Source of the DNA: Pseudomonas sp. QTF5
Lineage (GTDB): Bacteria > Pseudomonadota > Gammaproteobacteria > Pseudomonadales > Pseudomonadaceae
Direction: 5' to 3'
Assembly (NCBI RefSeq): GCF_000512695.2
Contig: NZ_AZRW02000020.1
Location: 33,947 to 97,946, forward strand
Length of the DNA: 64,000 nucleotides
The notes under the pieces were generated by a model that did no database searches, had not been told where the DNA came from, and was given only the letters and a program-made list of their open reading frames with translations. Shown piece after piece: positions 43,728 to 51,380 of this stretch; positions within the stretch are counted from its first letter, which is position 1, and every line of letters begins with the position of its first letter. Made by a program: the position numbers and the translations under genes.

Positions 43728-44051
43728 TCAGTCTTCGGTCAGGCCGAGTTCCTGTTGTGCGCGTCGGTCGCCCGCACGTGCGGCCTGACGCAACAGCTCC
43801 TGACCAATGCGGCGGTCCCGGGCATTTCCACATTCGCGGCACATCAGCTGGCCGAGGCGGCTTTGCGCGGCCACGACGCCTTCGCGGGCAGGCTGCTTGA
43901 GCAAGCGTCCGGCGAAGTGTTTGACGTTGGAGTTTTCGCCCAGTCGCGGGCTGTCCAGTAGCCACTCGGCCACGCGCATCGAAAAGCGCTTGGGTGGGGT
44001 AATACTGGGGGATGTTGAGGCAGCAGGGGCTGATACTGAGCGAAACTTCAT
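43728..44051 (-). CDS. Small Sel1-like protein
   Basis: 107 residues from the ATG at 44051 (MKFRSVSAPA). The C-terminal half has two Sel1/TPR-like helix pairs, REGVVAAQSRLGQLMCRECG and QELLRQAARAGDRRAQQELG, and the N-terminal part has PPKRFSMRVAEWLLDSPRLG. No strong ribosome site is seen, and an in-frame start at 44084 is possible. The function is unknown. It lies 62 bp upstream of the rmuC start on the same strand. Confidence 0.7.
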   Translation of the reverse strand: MKFRSVSAPAASTSPSITPPKRFSMRVAEWLLDSPRLGENSNVKHFAGRLLKQPAREGVVAAQSRLGQLMCRECGNARDRRIGQELLRQAARAGDRRAQQELGLTED

Positions 44052-44390
44052 AAAGCACTGTGGGCAGATCGGAAGGCGCGCCACTCTACTCTTTTTTTCG
44101 TACAGGTAAAGCCGAAAAAAGCCTGCACGCCCGTCCTAGAGCAAGCGCTTGGGACAATCCACAGAAGCTGTGGATAACTCAGTGGACAACCGCCTTTGAA
44201 CTCGCGCAAAGCCGTGTGGGATGGGGCTCGCAGTCAAACTGACGATTTTTTCACCAGTAAAAAAAAGCGATGTTTTTCATTGACTTAAATTTTCATTACA
44301 GGCACCCACTCCCATTGAGGCGAGGATGACAGTGGGATTACAGTTCGCGCAACTTATGTGCACAAGTCTCTGCGAGGCAGTTATATCGAT
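44052..44390. other. Non-coding stretch with DnaA-box-like site
   Basis: No gene. TGTGGATAA, a consensus DnaA box, is at 44169-44177 within an imperfect palindrome ATCCACAG-AAG-CTGTGGAT. Otherwise nothing is recognised. Confidence 0.4.
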
Positions 44391-44412
44391 GCGCTTTTTC
44401 GGCGCGTTTTTT
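44391..44412 (+). terminator. Possible small intrinsic terminator
   Basis: GCGC-TTTTTCG-GCGC followed by GTTTTTT. The stem is short; it would end a transcript coming from about 44200-44390. Confidence 0.45.
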
Positions 44413-44428
44413 GGTAATGCCTGGGGAT

Positions 44429-44502
44429 AAACCCGTGCAACCCGCGCTACAGATTGATCCTGGCTCGATCGTCCTCTCGGATCAACGGTCGGGTTGCGGG
44501 TT
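44429..44502 (+). other. Long imperfect hairpin, possible structured RNA
   Basis: Outer arms AAACCCG(TG)CAACCCG and CGGGTTGCGGGTT, inner arms TTGATCC (44454-44460) and GGATCAA (44479-44485), about 18-base loop. No T-run follows. It sits 540 bp before the small gene at 45043, in a stretch with no coding sequence. Confidence 0.45.
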
Positions 44503-44942
44503 ATTACGGGGCACTCGTCTCCCGGTGACTCTTGCGACCACTCAGCCGGAACTCGTCGATAGGTATTCCAGCGATCTTTTTTGCGAACAGACTTCCCTTT
44601 CGCAATTCAATCCGTTAGTATCCGCGGCGTTAGTACCAAGCTGAAAGTCAATTCTGGTCGAACAAATCCCCCCGGTCAGCCTTCTCCAAGAGACGCCTTC
44701 ACCGACAAAGCGGGATCGACCACCTCGATGGTTTCCAGGTAAATCTTGCGCCAACATAGCCTTTGAATCGAAAACCAAGGGTGTTGCGAAGCTCACTTAC
44801 TCTGACCGAACCAGCCTGCAAATTGATCAGGATCTTCACCCCGGGCCCAGAACCTTTGCCCTTGATGTGTTGCCTGCCCTCCTAAGTACCTACCTGCCAG
44901 CCCAAGCGCGCCAATTTATCAGCGCTTCAAACTGGCTGCTTT

Positions 44943-44992
44943 GTTCCAGTCGGGTTCTTCGTTCGACCAATGGTGGTCGTCGTCACTGGAAC
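44943..44992 (+). other. Two-tier hairpin before the small gene
   Basis: Outer 8-bp arms GTTCCAGT/ACTGGAAC (44943-44950, 44985-44992) and inner 6-bp arms CGACCA/TGGTCG with an ATGG loop. It ends 50 bp before the start codon at 45043. Confidence 0.55.
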
Positions 44993-45042
44993 GTTTTAAC
45001 TTTGCACGGTTCTTATCCGTGTCGCTTGTAGGAACACCAATT

Positions 45043-45267
45043 ATGTCCACTCAAATCCACACTCAGGATGCCATTCGCACCCTAACCAACGCTTTTGCTC
45101 CAATGAACTGCCTGATTATGGCCGCTCGCAAAGGCTGCTTCAGCTTCACTCTGGTCAACGAACACGGCATCGCTCGTCACAGCGAACGCCTGTACCCGGA
45201 TCAATACTCCAGCGCAGAACCGCTGCAGGCTGTGATCGAACGCACTCGCCAGGCACTGGTTGCCTGA
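45043..45267 (+). CDS. Small conserved hypothetical protein
   Basis: 74 residues from the ATG at 45043 (MSTQIHTQDAIRTLTNAF), with TAGGAAC about nine bases before. A frame extension to 44941 covers the hairpin region and is rejected. The sequence has a helix-strand-strand pattern (CLIMAARKGCFSFTLVNEHG) and ends ERTRQALVA. I do not recognise the family; it resembles the many 75-90-residue Pseudomonas-only proteins. It is notable for a possible long 5' untranslated region and a good terminator. Confidence 0.75.
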   Translation: MSTQIHTQDAIRTLTNAFAPMNCLIMAARKGCFSFTLVNEHGIARHSERLYPDQYSSAEPLQAVIERTRQALVA

Positions 45268-45291
45268 GACGCCAGAAAGGCTGAAAACCTC

Positions 45292-45320
45292 AAAAGCCCT
45301 GCTGAAAAGCGGGGCTTTTT
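45292..45320 (+). terminator. Terminator of the small gene at 45043
   Basis: AAAAGCCC-TGC and GCGGGGCTTTTT arms, loop TGAAAA, T-run of five, 24 bases after the stop. Confidence 0.88.
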
Positions 45321-45542
45321 ATTGCCCGATATTTCTCATTTCGCGACCTACGGCTAAGCACCAACCGATATAACGGTTATAACTCGAAGCCGGAAATATT
45401 TTAAAAACAGTCCTTTACAGCGAAATAATGACACTACACTTCAACTCAAGCGGCTTGATCCGCTTCCGGCGAGACTGAATCGATCCATTGCTGCCAAGGC
45501 CCCCTTCAGGTCTCGCCGACCACTTCAGGTTTCGAGGGCTTT

Positions 45543-46025
45543 ATGGGTATCGCTGCCAGCGAACTGTGTCGTTATGTGATCCGTCCGACATTGATCTACC
45601 TCGGACGCCACAGCGCAACTGCCGAATCCCTGCTACTGGGCATCGCCGCCAGTCAGTCAGCCCTTGGTTCAGCCCTGCATGACCGTCGTGGACACGGCCT
45701 GTACCGAATCACCGAGCCCCGCCACAAGGCACTTTGGGATCACTACCTGGCCCTGGACCCGGATCGGGCAAGCCTGGTCCGCGGCTTGGCCAGCCAGCAT
45801 GCTTTTCTCAGCGGCCCGCACGTGGAATTGACCGTCAACCTGCGTTACGCCACTGCCATCGCCTGGCTGCTGGTAGAAGAACAGAACACTCCCCTCCCCG
45901 CCTCCGATGACCTACTGGGAATGGCCCGAATCTGGCGCCAGACATTCCAGCCCCAAGGTCGTCTGCGAGATTTTACCTACGCCTGGCAAACCTGTGTTTC
46001 ATCCTTGAATCAGGTCGCCTGCTGA
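45543..46025 (+). CDS. Hypothetical protein, phage-lysozyme-like pattern
   Basis: 160 residues from the ATG at 45543 after GAGGG. Soluble and helical. The order CRYVIRPTLIYLGRHS, LLLGIAASQSALGSAL, GLYRITEPRHKALWDHYLA, then NLRYATAIAWLLVEEQ recalls lysozyme/transglycosylase-like virion proteins of phages, in which the second segment usually carries an acidic residue (E-S-G-like). Here that place reads Q-S-A, so a catalytic Glu may be lost. This comparison is from memory and may be wrong. Neighbours give no further hint. Confidence 0.6.
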   Translation: MGIAASELCRYVIRPTLIYLGRHSATAESLLLGIAASQSALGSALHDRRGHGLYRITEPRHKALWDHYLALDPDRASLVRGLASQHAFLSGPHVELTVNLRYATAIAWLLVEEQNTPLPASDDLLGMARIWRQTFQPQGRLRDFTYAWQTCVSSLNQVAC

Positions 46026-46172
46026 TTTACCCATTTTCCGAAGATCGCACAAAATGTCGCGATTATGGTCTGATTGTCCTACAAAACCGCTCTAACTCAA
46101 GCGATACAGGCTATAGCGCCTGGACGAAAATGTTGGTAATTTTCGCCCCGGTGATCACCAGGAGTTCTAATA

Positions 46173-47444
46173 ATGAAAAAAGTAATGCTCAAAACCACCC
46201 TTAGCCTCGCCGTTGCCTTGGCATCCACCCAGATATTTGCAAGTGGCTTTGCCATCAACGAACAAAGCATCAGCGGGATGGGCACAGGTTTTGCCGGGCG
46301 ATCCTCTTCTGCCGACGACGCAAGCACCATTTTCGGCAACCCTGCCGGCATGTCTCGCCTCAAGCGCGAACAAGTGACCGGCGGCGCTGCACTGCTCGAC
46401 GCACACACCGACATCAGCCACGCCAGTTCCAGCCCGAACAGCGGCAGCAACGATGGCGACATGGTTCCGCTCGTTGCCGTGCCGATGGGCTACTACGTCA
46501 AGCCAATCGATGACCATTGGGCATTCGGCATCGGCATGTATGCCCCTTTCGGCCTGGTGACCGACTACGAGAACGGCTTTGCCGGCCGTTACTTCGGCAG
46601 CAAGAGCGAAGTGAAAGTCATCACCTTGCAACCGACCGTCAGCTACGCCCTCAACGACAAGGTGTCGATCGGCTTCGGTCCGACCATCAACCGCATTGAA
46701 GGGACCCTGGAATCGAACCTGTCGATCACTCAGGCCGCGCCGGACGGCAAGGTCAAGATCAAGGGCGACGACACCGCGCTGGGCTACAACATCGGCGTGC
46801 TGGTTCAAGCCACCGACAGCACGCGCGTTGGCCTGACCTACCACTCGAAAGTGAAGTACAAGCTCGAAGGCGACACCAAGGTCAACTACAACGTCCTCGC
46901 AGCGGTGGGCCAGAACCCAAGCCAGAAGTACGACGCTTCGCTGGACGTAACCACGCCTGAGTCGGTCGACTTCTCGGTCACTCACGCGCTGAACGACAAG
47001 TGGACCCTCTACGCAGGCAGCACCTGGACTCGCTGGAGCCGCCTGAAAGAAATCCGCGTCGAAAACGAAGGCGTGCCGACCATTTTGAATGGCCAGTTCG
47101 GCACCATCACCGAAGAGCAGAACTGGCACGACACCTGGGCTCACGCCATCGGCGCGTCCTACCAGTTGAACAAGGAATGGGTACTGCGTACCGGTCTGTC
47201 CGTCGACCAGGCACCGACCAACAACGTCGACCGCTCCCCGCGCATCCCGACAGGCGATCGCAAGATTTTCAGCCTGGGCGCCGGCTGGAGCCCGACCGAC
47301 GATTTGACCATCGACGTGGCGTACTCGTACCTGCGTGAAGAGTCGGTCAAGGTCAACAACAGCAACAACCGTGGCCAGACCTACAACGCCAAGTATGAAA
47401 ACTGGGCGAACGGTTTCGGTGTAGGCGCGACCTACCGTTTCTGA
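46173..47444 (+). CDS. FadL/TodX family outer membrane transporter
   Basis: 423 residues. The signal peptide ends IFAS; the hatch domain starts GFAINEQSISGMGTGFAGRSSSADDASTIFGNPAGM, the signature of FadL proteins, followed by about 14 beta strands and a terminal Phe (VGATYRF). AGGAG precedes the ATG. FadL proteins pass long-chain fatty acids or hydrophobic aromatics through the outer membrane by lateral diffusion. A bidirectional terminator follows. Confidence 0.93.
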   Translation: MKKVMLKTTLSLAVALASTQIFASGFAINEQSISGMGTGFAGRSSSADDASTIFGNPAGMSRLKREQVTGGAALLDAHTDISHASSSPNSGSNDGDMVPLVAVPMGYYVKPIDDHWAFGIGMYAPFGLVTDYENGFAGRYFGSKSEVKVITLQPTVSYALNDKVSIGFGPTINRIEGTLESNLSITQAAPDGKVKIKGDDTALGYNIGVLVQATDSTRVGLTYHSKVKYKLEGDTKVNYNVLAAVGQNPSQKYDASLDVTTPESVDFSVTHALNDKWTLYAGSTWTRWSRLKEIRVENEGVPTILNGQFGTITEEQNWHDTWAHAIGASYQLNKEWVLRTGLSVDQAPTNNVDRSPRIPTGDRKIFSLGAGWSPTDDLTIDVAYSYLREESVKVNNSNNRGQTYNAKYENWANGFGVGATYRF

Positions 47445-47473
47445 CGGTTCATCACTCGCCGATTGAATTGAAG

Positions 47474-47508
47474 AAGCCCCGCACTCTTGTACAGAGGCGG
47501 GGCTTTTT
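47474..47508. terminator. Bidirectional terminator between fadL-like and GPx genes
   Basis: GCCCCGC...GCGGGGC with an internal CTCTTGTACAGAG pairing and T-run GGCTTTTTAG on the plus strand, between convergent genes. Confidence 0.88.
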
Positions 47509-47520
47509 AGTGCGCGTCGA

Positions 47521-48069
47521 TCAGGGTTGCGAAGCGAGAGCTTTCTCAATCGCCTCGATGAACTCGGGATTATCCGGCTTGGTCAGGCTGGAAAAATTGG
47601 CGATCACTTTGCCTTGGCGATCGACCACGTACTTGTAGAAATTCCACTTCGGCGAACTGCTTTGTTCAGCAAGGACCTTGAACAAATGCGTTGCGTCATC
47701 GCCGCGAACTTTCTGCGGCTCGGTCATGGTGAAAGTCACGCCGTAGTTCACGTAACAGACCTTGGCAGTCTCTGCGCCATCTTTGGATTCTTGCTTGAAG
47801 TCATTGGACGGAACACCGACCACCTCAAGCCCTTGATCCTTGTAACGCTGATACAGCGCCTCAAGGCCTTTGAACTGCGGGGCAAAGCCACAGAAGCTCG
47901 CGGTATTGACCACCACCAGTGGCTTGCCGGCGAAGCGCTGGCACAGATCGATGGATTCCTTGGCTCGCAGTTTCGGCAGCGAGCCTTGCAAAAGCTCTGG
48001 GCACTCGGCCCGCGCCAATCCAGTAAAAGCCACCAACAACGCGGGAACTGCAAGCCAGCGCATCAGCAT
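47521..48069 (-). CDS. Exported glutathione peroxidase-like protein
   Basis: 182 residues from the ATG at 48069 (a second ATG is two codons later). A signal peptide ends ARA-ECPELL. The thioredoxin-fold peroxidase core shows the catalytic Cys in VVNTASFCGFAPQFKGLEAL, the Gln/Trp partners in VPSNDFKQE and SSPKWNFYKYVVD. Cys replaces the Sec of animal enzymes. It should reduce peroxides in the periplasm, more likely with thioredoxin-type donors than glutathione. Last gene of a four-gene minus-strand group. Confidence 0.9.
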   Translation of the reverse strand: MLMRWLAVPALLVAFTGLARAECPELLQGSLPKLRAKESIDLCQRFAGKPLVVVNTASFCGFAPQFKGLEALYQRYKDQGLEVVGVPSNDFKQESKDGAETAKVCYVNYGVTFTMTEPQKVRGDDATHLFKVLAEQSSSPKWNFYKYVVDRQGKVIANFSSLTKPDNPEFIEAIEKALASQP

Positions 48070-48127
48070 GTCGGACACCCTTGAGCAATAATCGTCAGAA
48101 AACGAAATTACTCGCCTTCGTCGCTCG

Positions 48128-48250
48128 CTAGCAAGCACCCATGCCCAACTGCATCAATGCCAACCCGCCCTGACGCCAGCCCCACCACGCCAAGGCCAGC
48201 AGCAATACGCCGATGGCGATTACAGCCATCCGCGGCCAGAGACTGTTCAT
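48128..48250 (-). CDS. 40-residue single-helix membrane protein
   Basis: Encodes MNSLWPRMAVIAIGVLL followed by LALAWWGWRQGGL and ending LGMGAC. One membrane helix (about 8-24) with a Trp-rich exit and a C-terminal Cys. The ATG overlaps the MFS gene stop by four bases (ATGA), and the glutathione peroxidase start lies 58 bp after its stop. The coupling and clean helix support a real gene, too short for most annotation pipelines. Function unknown. Confidence 0.65.
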   Translation of the reverse strand: MNSLWPRMAVIAIGVLLLALAWWGWRQGGLALMQLGMGAC

Positions 48251-49455
48251 GCTGCACTCATCCGGGTTTGCAGACGTGCCACTGGCTGCTCGCGCACCGG
48301 CCAGTTCAGGGCTGCGGCTACCAGACTCAGGAGAATCGCCACCTGCCAGATCAAGTCGTAACTCCCGGTTCGGTCATACACCACCCCACCCAACCAGCCG
48401 CCGAGGAACGATCCGAGCTGGTGGAAGAGGAAAACAATCCCACCGAGCATGGACAAATTTCGTACACCGAACAAGGTCGCCACTGTGCCGTTGGTCAAGG
48501 GCACCGTCGACAACCAGAGGAACCCCATGGCCATGCCGAACGAATAAGCTGTGACCTGAGTGACCGGCGCCCAGAGGAACAGCACAATCACCACTGCCCG
48601 CAACAGATAAAGACCGGTGAGCAAACGTGGTTTGGACATCCGCCCGCCAAGCCAGCCCGCCGTATAGGTGCCGAAGATATTGAACAGTCCGATCAGCGCC
48701 AGCACCGTGGTGCCGACGGAGGCTGGCAAATGTTGGTCCACCAGATAGGCCGGCAGGTGCACGCCGATGAACACCACTTGAAAACCGCAGACGAAAAAGC
48801 CGAACGCCAACAGCCAGAATCCTGAATGGGAACAGGCTTCGCGCAGCGCTTCAGAAAGGGTTTGCTCGTGCCCGAGAACCGGCAGCGGCTTGTCCTTGAG
48901 CATGCTCACCAGCGGCACGATCAGTGCCACCACCAGGCCCAACACCAGCAATGCAGCGGACCAGCCAAGCCAACCGATCAATCCCAGCGTACCGGGCAAC
49001 ATGGCGAATTGACCGAAAGAACCGGCGGCGCTGGCGATCCCCATGCCCATGCTGCGTTTTTCCGGCGGCACGGCACGACCGACCACGCCGAGGATCACCG
49101 AGAACGAGGTGCCCGACAGACCGATGCCGATCAACAGCCCGGCGCTCAAGGACAAGGTCACCGCCGAATCGGACAGCCCCATGAAAACCAGACCCAATGC
49201 GTACAGAACGCCACCGATCAACACCACCTTCGCGGCGCCAAAGCGGTCAGCCAGAGCACCGGTGAACGGCTGCGCCAGGCCCCAGATCAGGTTCTGCAAA
49301 GCAATGGCGAAAGCAAACACTTCGCGACCCCAGCCGAACTCGGCACTCATGGGCGCCAGAAACAGCCCGAAGCCGTGTCGCACACCCAAGGACAACGCCA
49401 GAATCAGCGCACTGCCCAACAGCACCCAACCGCATGTACGCCACATCGATGTCAT
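48247..49455 (-). CDS. MFS transporter
   Basis: 402 residues from the ATG at 49455 with GGAG seven bases before. Twelve membrane helices; the start GWVLLGSALILALSLGVRHGFGLFLAPM and GWGREVFAFAIALQNLIWG resemble the oxalate/formate and monocarboxylate branch of the MFS. A perfect 18-bp palindrome at 49470-49487 lies just upstream, presumably the operator of the MarR-type regulator encoded before it. Substrate unknown, but a regulator of this type suggests an aromatic or carboxylic compound. Confidence 0.9.
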   Translation of the reverse strand: MTSMWRTCGWVLLGSALILALSLGVRHGFGLFLAPMSAEFGWGREVFAFAIALQNLIWGLAQPFTGALADRFGAAKVVLIGGVLYALGLVFMGLSDSAVTLSLSAGLLIGIGLSGTSFSVILGVVGRAVPPEKRSMGMGIASAAGSFGQFAMLPGTLGLIGWLGWSAALLVLGLVVALIVPLVSMLKDKPLPVLGHEQTLSEALREACSHSGFWLLAFGFFVCGFQVVFIGVHLPAYLVDQHLPASVGTTVLALIGLFNIFGTYTAGWLGGRMSKPRLLTGLYLLRAVVIVLFLWAPVTQVTAYSFGMAMGFLWLSTVPLTNGTVATLFGVRNLSMLGGIVFLFHQLGSFLGGWLGGVVYDRTGSYDLIWQVAILLSLVAAALNWPVREQPVARLQTRMSAA

Positions 49456-49469
49456 TCTTGTTCTCCGGT

Positions 49470-49487
49470 AGCGGGTATATACCCGCT
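49470..49487. promoter_or_regulatory. Palindromic operator in front of the MFS gene
   Basis: AGCGGGTATATACCCGCT is a perfect 18-bp palindrome, 15 bp upstream of the MFS start codon. A near copy lies in front of marR. Confidence 0.75.
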
Positions 49488-49507
49488 TAAGATCGAACAA
49501 ACCGGCC

Positions 49508-49912
49508 TCAAGCCAGTTCGTCCAGCAGTTTCAGCAAGGTTTCACGCTTCTCGGCACCCAGCCGGTCGATCAACCGCTGCTGGGCCGCTTCCCAAGCCGG
49601 CAAGGCCGCTGCCAAACGTTCACGCCCTGCCTCGGTAAGCAGCACGATGCGATTGCGCATGTCCTCACCCTCGACCAGCGTCACCAAGCCTTCGCCCTCC
49701 AGCACCCGCAGATTGCGCCCGAGGGTGCTGCGATCCAGGCCCATGGCTTCGGCCAAAGACGAGATGCTCGGCTGATCCAGACGCTGCAGATTGCACAGCA
49801 GAGAATATTGGGCAACGTTGATCCCGAAGCCGTCGAGGGCGCCGTCGTAATGCCTGCTGACGCCACGAGCGGCGCGACGCAGGTTAGTGCACAAACATTG
49901 GGAAGGAAGCAT
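49508..49912 (-). CDS. MarR family regulator
   Basis: 134 residues. The winged-helix core spans about 30-110: INVAQYSLLCNLQRLDQPSISSLAEAMGLDRSTLGRNLRVLEGEGLV, with the wing EGEDMRNRIVLLTEAG. It lies upstream of the MFS gene on the same strand (52-bp gap). Operator-like palindromes are found before both genes, so it probably represses itself and the transporter until an effector binds. The operator overlaps its leader almost to the ATG. Confidence 0.9.
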   Translation of the reverse strand: MLPSQCLCTNLRRAARGVSRHYDGALDGFGINVAQYSLLCNLQRLDQPSISSLAEAMGLDRSTLGRNLRVLEGEGLVTLVEGEDMRNRIVLLTEAGRERLAAALPAWEAAQQRLIDRLGAEKRETLLKLLDELA

Positions 49913-49915
49913 AGT

Positions 49916-49931
49916 GCGTGTATATACCCGC
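49916..49931. promoter_or_regulatory. Operator-like palindrome at the marR start
   Basis: GCGTGTATATACCCGC matches the MFS operator core in 15 of 16 bases; it ends 4 bp from the marR ATG. Confidence 0.7.
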
Positions 49932-49967
49932 GGTTAAATGAAAGCAATTTTTTCGACACATATTGCC

Positions 49968-50072
49968 TGTAGGAGCGAGCGGTGCGGCGATCCGACTTGC
50001 CCGCGAAGAACGATAACGCGGTCGGCCTGATGGACTGCAGCGCTCCCTTCGCGGGCAAGCCTCGCTCCTACA
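49968..50072. repeat. REP pair of mixed subtype
   Basis: One arm carries the GGTGCGGCGATCCGACTTG insert, the other is the plain GAGGCTTGCCCGCG type. Its right end includes the cobS stop codon. Confidence 0.85.
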
Positions 50073-50802
50073 GGATCAATGCAAGCCCCACCAGTACCAC
50101 CATTTCCAGCAATTCCAGCAATGCCCCCGCCGTATCGCCGGTTGTCCCGCCCAAACGCCGCACCATCACTTGCCGCAACCAGACAAACAGCACCGTCGCC
50201 AACACAAGCGCCCACACACCGCTGAGGCCAGCCATCAGCACACAGGCCACCGCACTGATCGCCAACACCTGCTGACCCGCTAAACGCGGCAGATGATCGG
50301 CCAGCGCCTGCCCCAATCCACCCGGGCGCACGTAAGTCGTGGTGAGGAATAAGCCCAGTAACGCGCTGCGGCTAATCAGTGGAACGATGATCAGGACCAC
50401 GCTGTGCTGCTGCTCGATCAACGCCAGCAACGCGGCGAACTTGAGCAGCAACACCAGCACCAGCGTCACCACCGCAATCGGCCCGCTGCGTGGGTCTTTC
50501 ATGATGGTCAGGGTGCGTTCACGGTCGCCGTAACCCCCAAGCCACGCATCGGCGCTATCGGCCAGGCCATCCAGGTGCAACGCGCCGCTGAGCACGACCC
50601 AAACGCTCAGCAGCAGTGCGGCGTGAAGCAATAATGGCGTGCCCAGCAATAGCCCGTTCAGCCCCCACAGAATCACGCCGAACAGAAAACCGACCAGCGG
50701 ATAAAACAGCAGCGATCGGCCCAATTCCTCAGGGGCCGGCATGCCCGGCAGGCGAATCGGCAGGCTGCTCAGAAATTGCAGGGCGATCCAGAACGGCAAC
50801 AT
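50068..50802 (-). CDS. cobS: Adenosylcobinamide-GDP ribazoletransferase
   Basis: 244 residues, six to eight membrane helices. CobS joins adenosylcobinamide-GDP with alpha-ribazole (phosphate) in the last assembly step of the cobalamin nucleotide loop. The motif GALHLDGLADSADAWLGGYGDRERTLTIMKDPRSGPI contains the conserved acidic residues that bind magnesium. The start ATG follows the phosphatase gene by two bases. The TAG stop lies inside a REP arm. Last gene of the cobalamin operon. Confidence 0.94.
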   Translation of the reverse strand: MLPFWIALQFLSSLPIRLPGMPAPEELGRSLLFYPLVGFLFGVILWGLNGLLLGTPLLLHAALLLSVWVVLSGALHLDGLADSADAWLGGYGDRERTLTIMKDPRSGPIAVVTLVLVLLLKFAALLALIEQQHSVVLIIVPLISRSALLGLFLTTTYVRPGGLGQALADHLPRLAGQQVLAISAVACVLMAGLSGVWALVLATVLFVWLRQVMVRRLGGTTGDTAGALLELLEMVVLVGLALIL

Positions 50803-50804
50803 TG

Positions 50805-51380
50805 TCAGATCGCTTCCCTTAACAAGACGCCGGACTCGACCGACAACGAGAACAACGCGCCATGGCCAACTTCAACATTAAGCAACTGTTCACGCGGCAA
50901 TCCGCGCGCTTGAGCCAGCAACAAACGCATGACGCCGCCATGGCTGATCAGCAAGATTCGCTCACCCGCATAGGTCGCGTGCAGCCGTTCGATGGCCGCC
51001 AACACCCGTGTCGAAAAATCCGCAACCGGCTCACCCTCGGGCGGCGTGAACGAATAAGGATCAGCCCAGAACAAACCCAACGCCTCGGCGCTGGTTTCCA
51101 TCAACGCCGCCGCGCTCTGCCCTTCCCAGGCGCCGAAGTGCAGCTCTTGCAGATCCTTATCCAGTTGCACCGGCAAACCCAGTTGCGCCCCAAGCTCTTC
51201 AGCAAAACGCGCGCAACGCTGCAACGGCGAACTGACCAGTCGATCCCAGGGCCCCTGCTCGATCACCGCCGCGCGCATCTGCTCCCAGCCCTTGCCGGTC
51301 AGCGCATCGTCGAGGCTGCCGCGCAAACCGCCGCCGAGTTCGGTTTCGCCATGGCGCAACAGGTCCAGGCGCAAGGTCAT
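50805..51380 (-). CDS. cobC: Alpha-ribazole phosphatase (histidine phosphatase)
   Basis: 191 residues from the ATG at 51380, overlapping the cobT stop by four bases. The phospho-accepting RHGETELGGG motif is at about 9-18, with partners in SSPLQRCARFAEEL, ELHFGAWEGQ and the C-terminal SHGGVMRLLL. It removes phosphate from alpha-ribazole-5'-phosphate or from adenosylcobalamin-5'-phosphate. The frame extends to 51584 but that lies inside cobT. Confidence 0.92.
   Translation of the reverse strand: MTLRLDLLRHGETELGGGLRGSLDDALTGKGWEQMRAAVIEQGPWDRLVSSPLQRCARFAEELGAQLGLPVQLDKDLQELHFGAWEGQSAAALMETSAEALGLFWADPYSFTPPEGEPVADFSTRVLAAIERLHATYAGERILLISHGGVMRLLLAQARGLPREQLLNVEVGHGALFSLSVESGVLLREAI

Noticed and set aside
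44160..44180. Chromosomal origin, because of a DnaA box and AT-rich stretches
   Set aside because: A single consensus box, no box cluster and none of the dnaA/dnaN/gidA/rpmH genes expected at a Pseudomonas origin.
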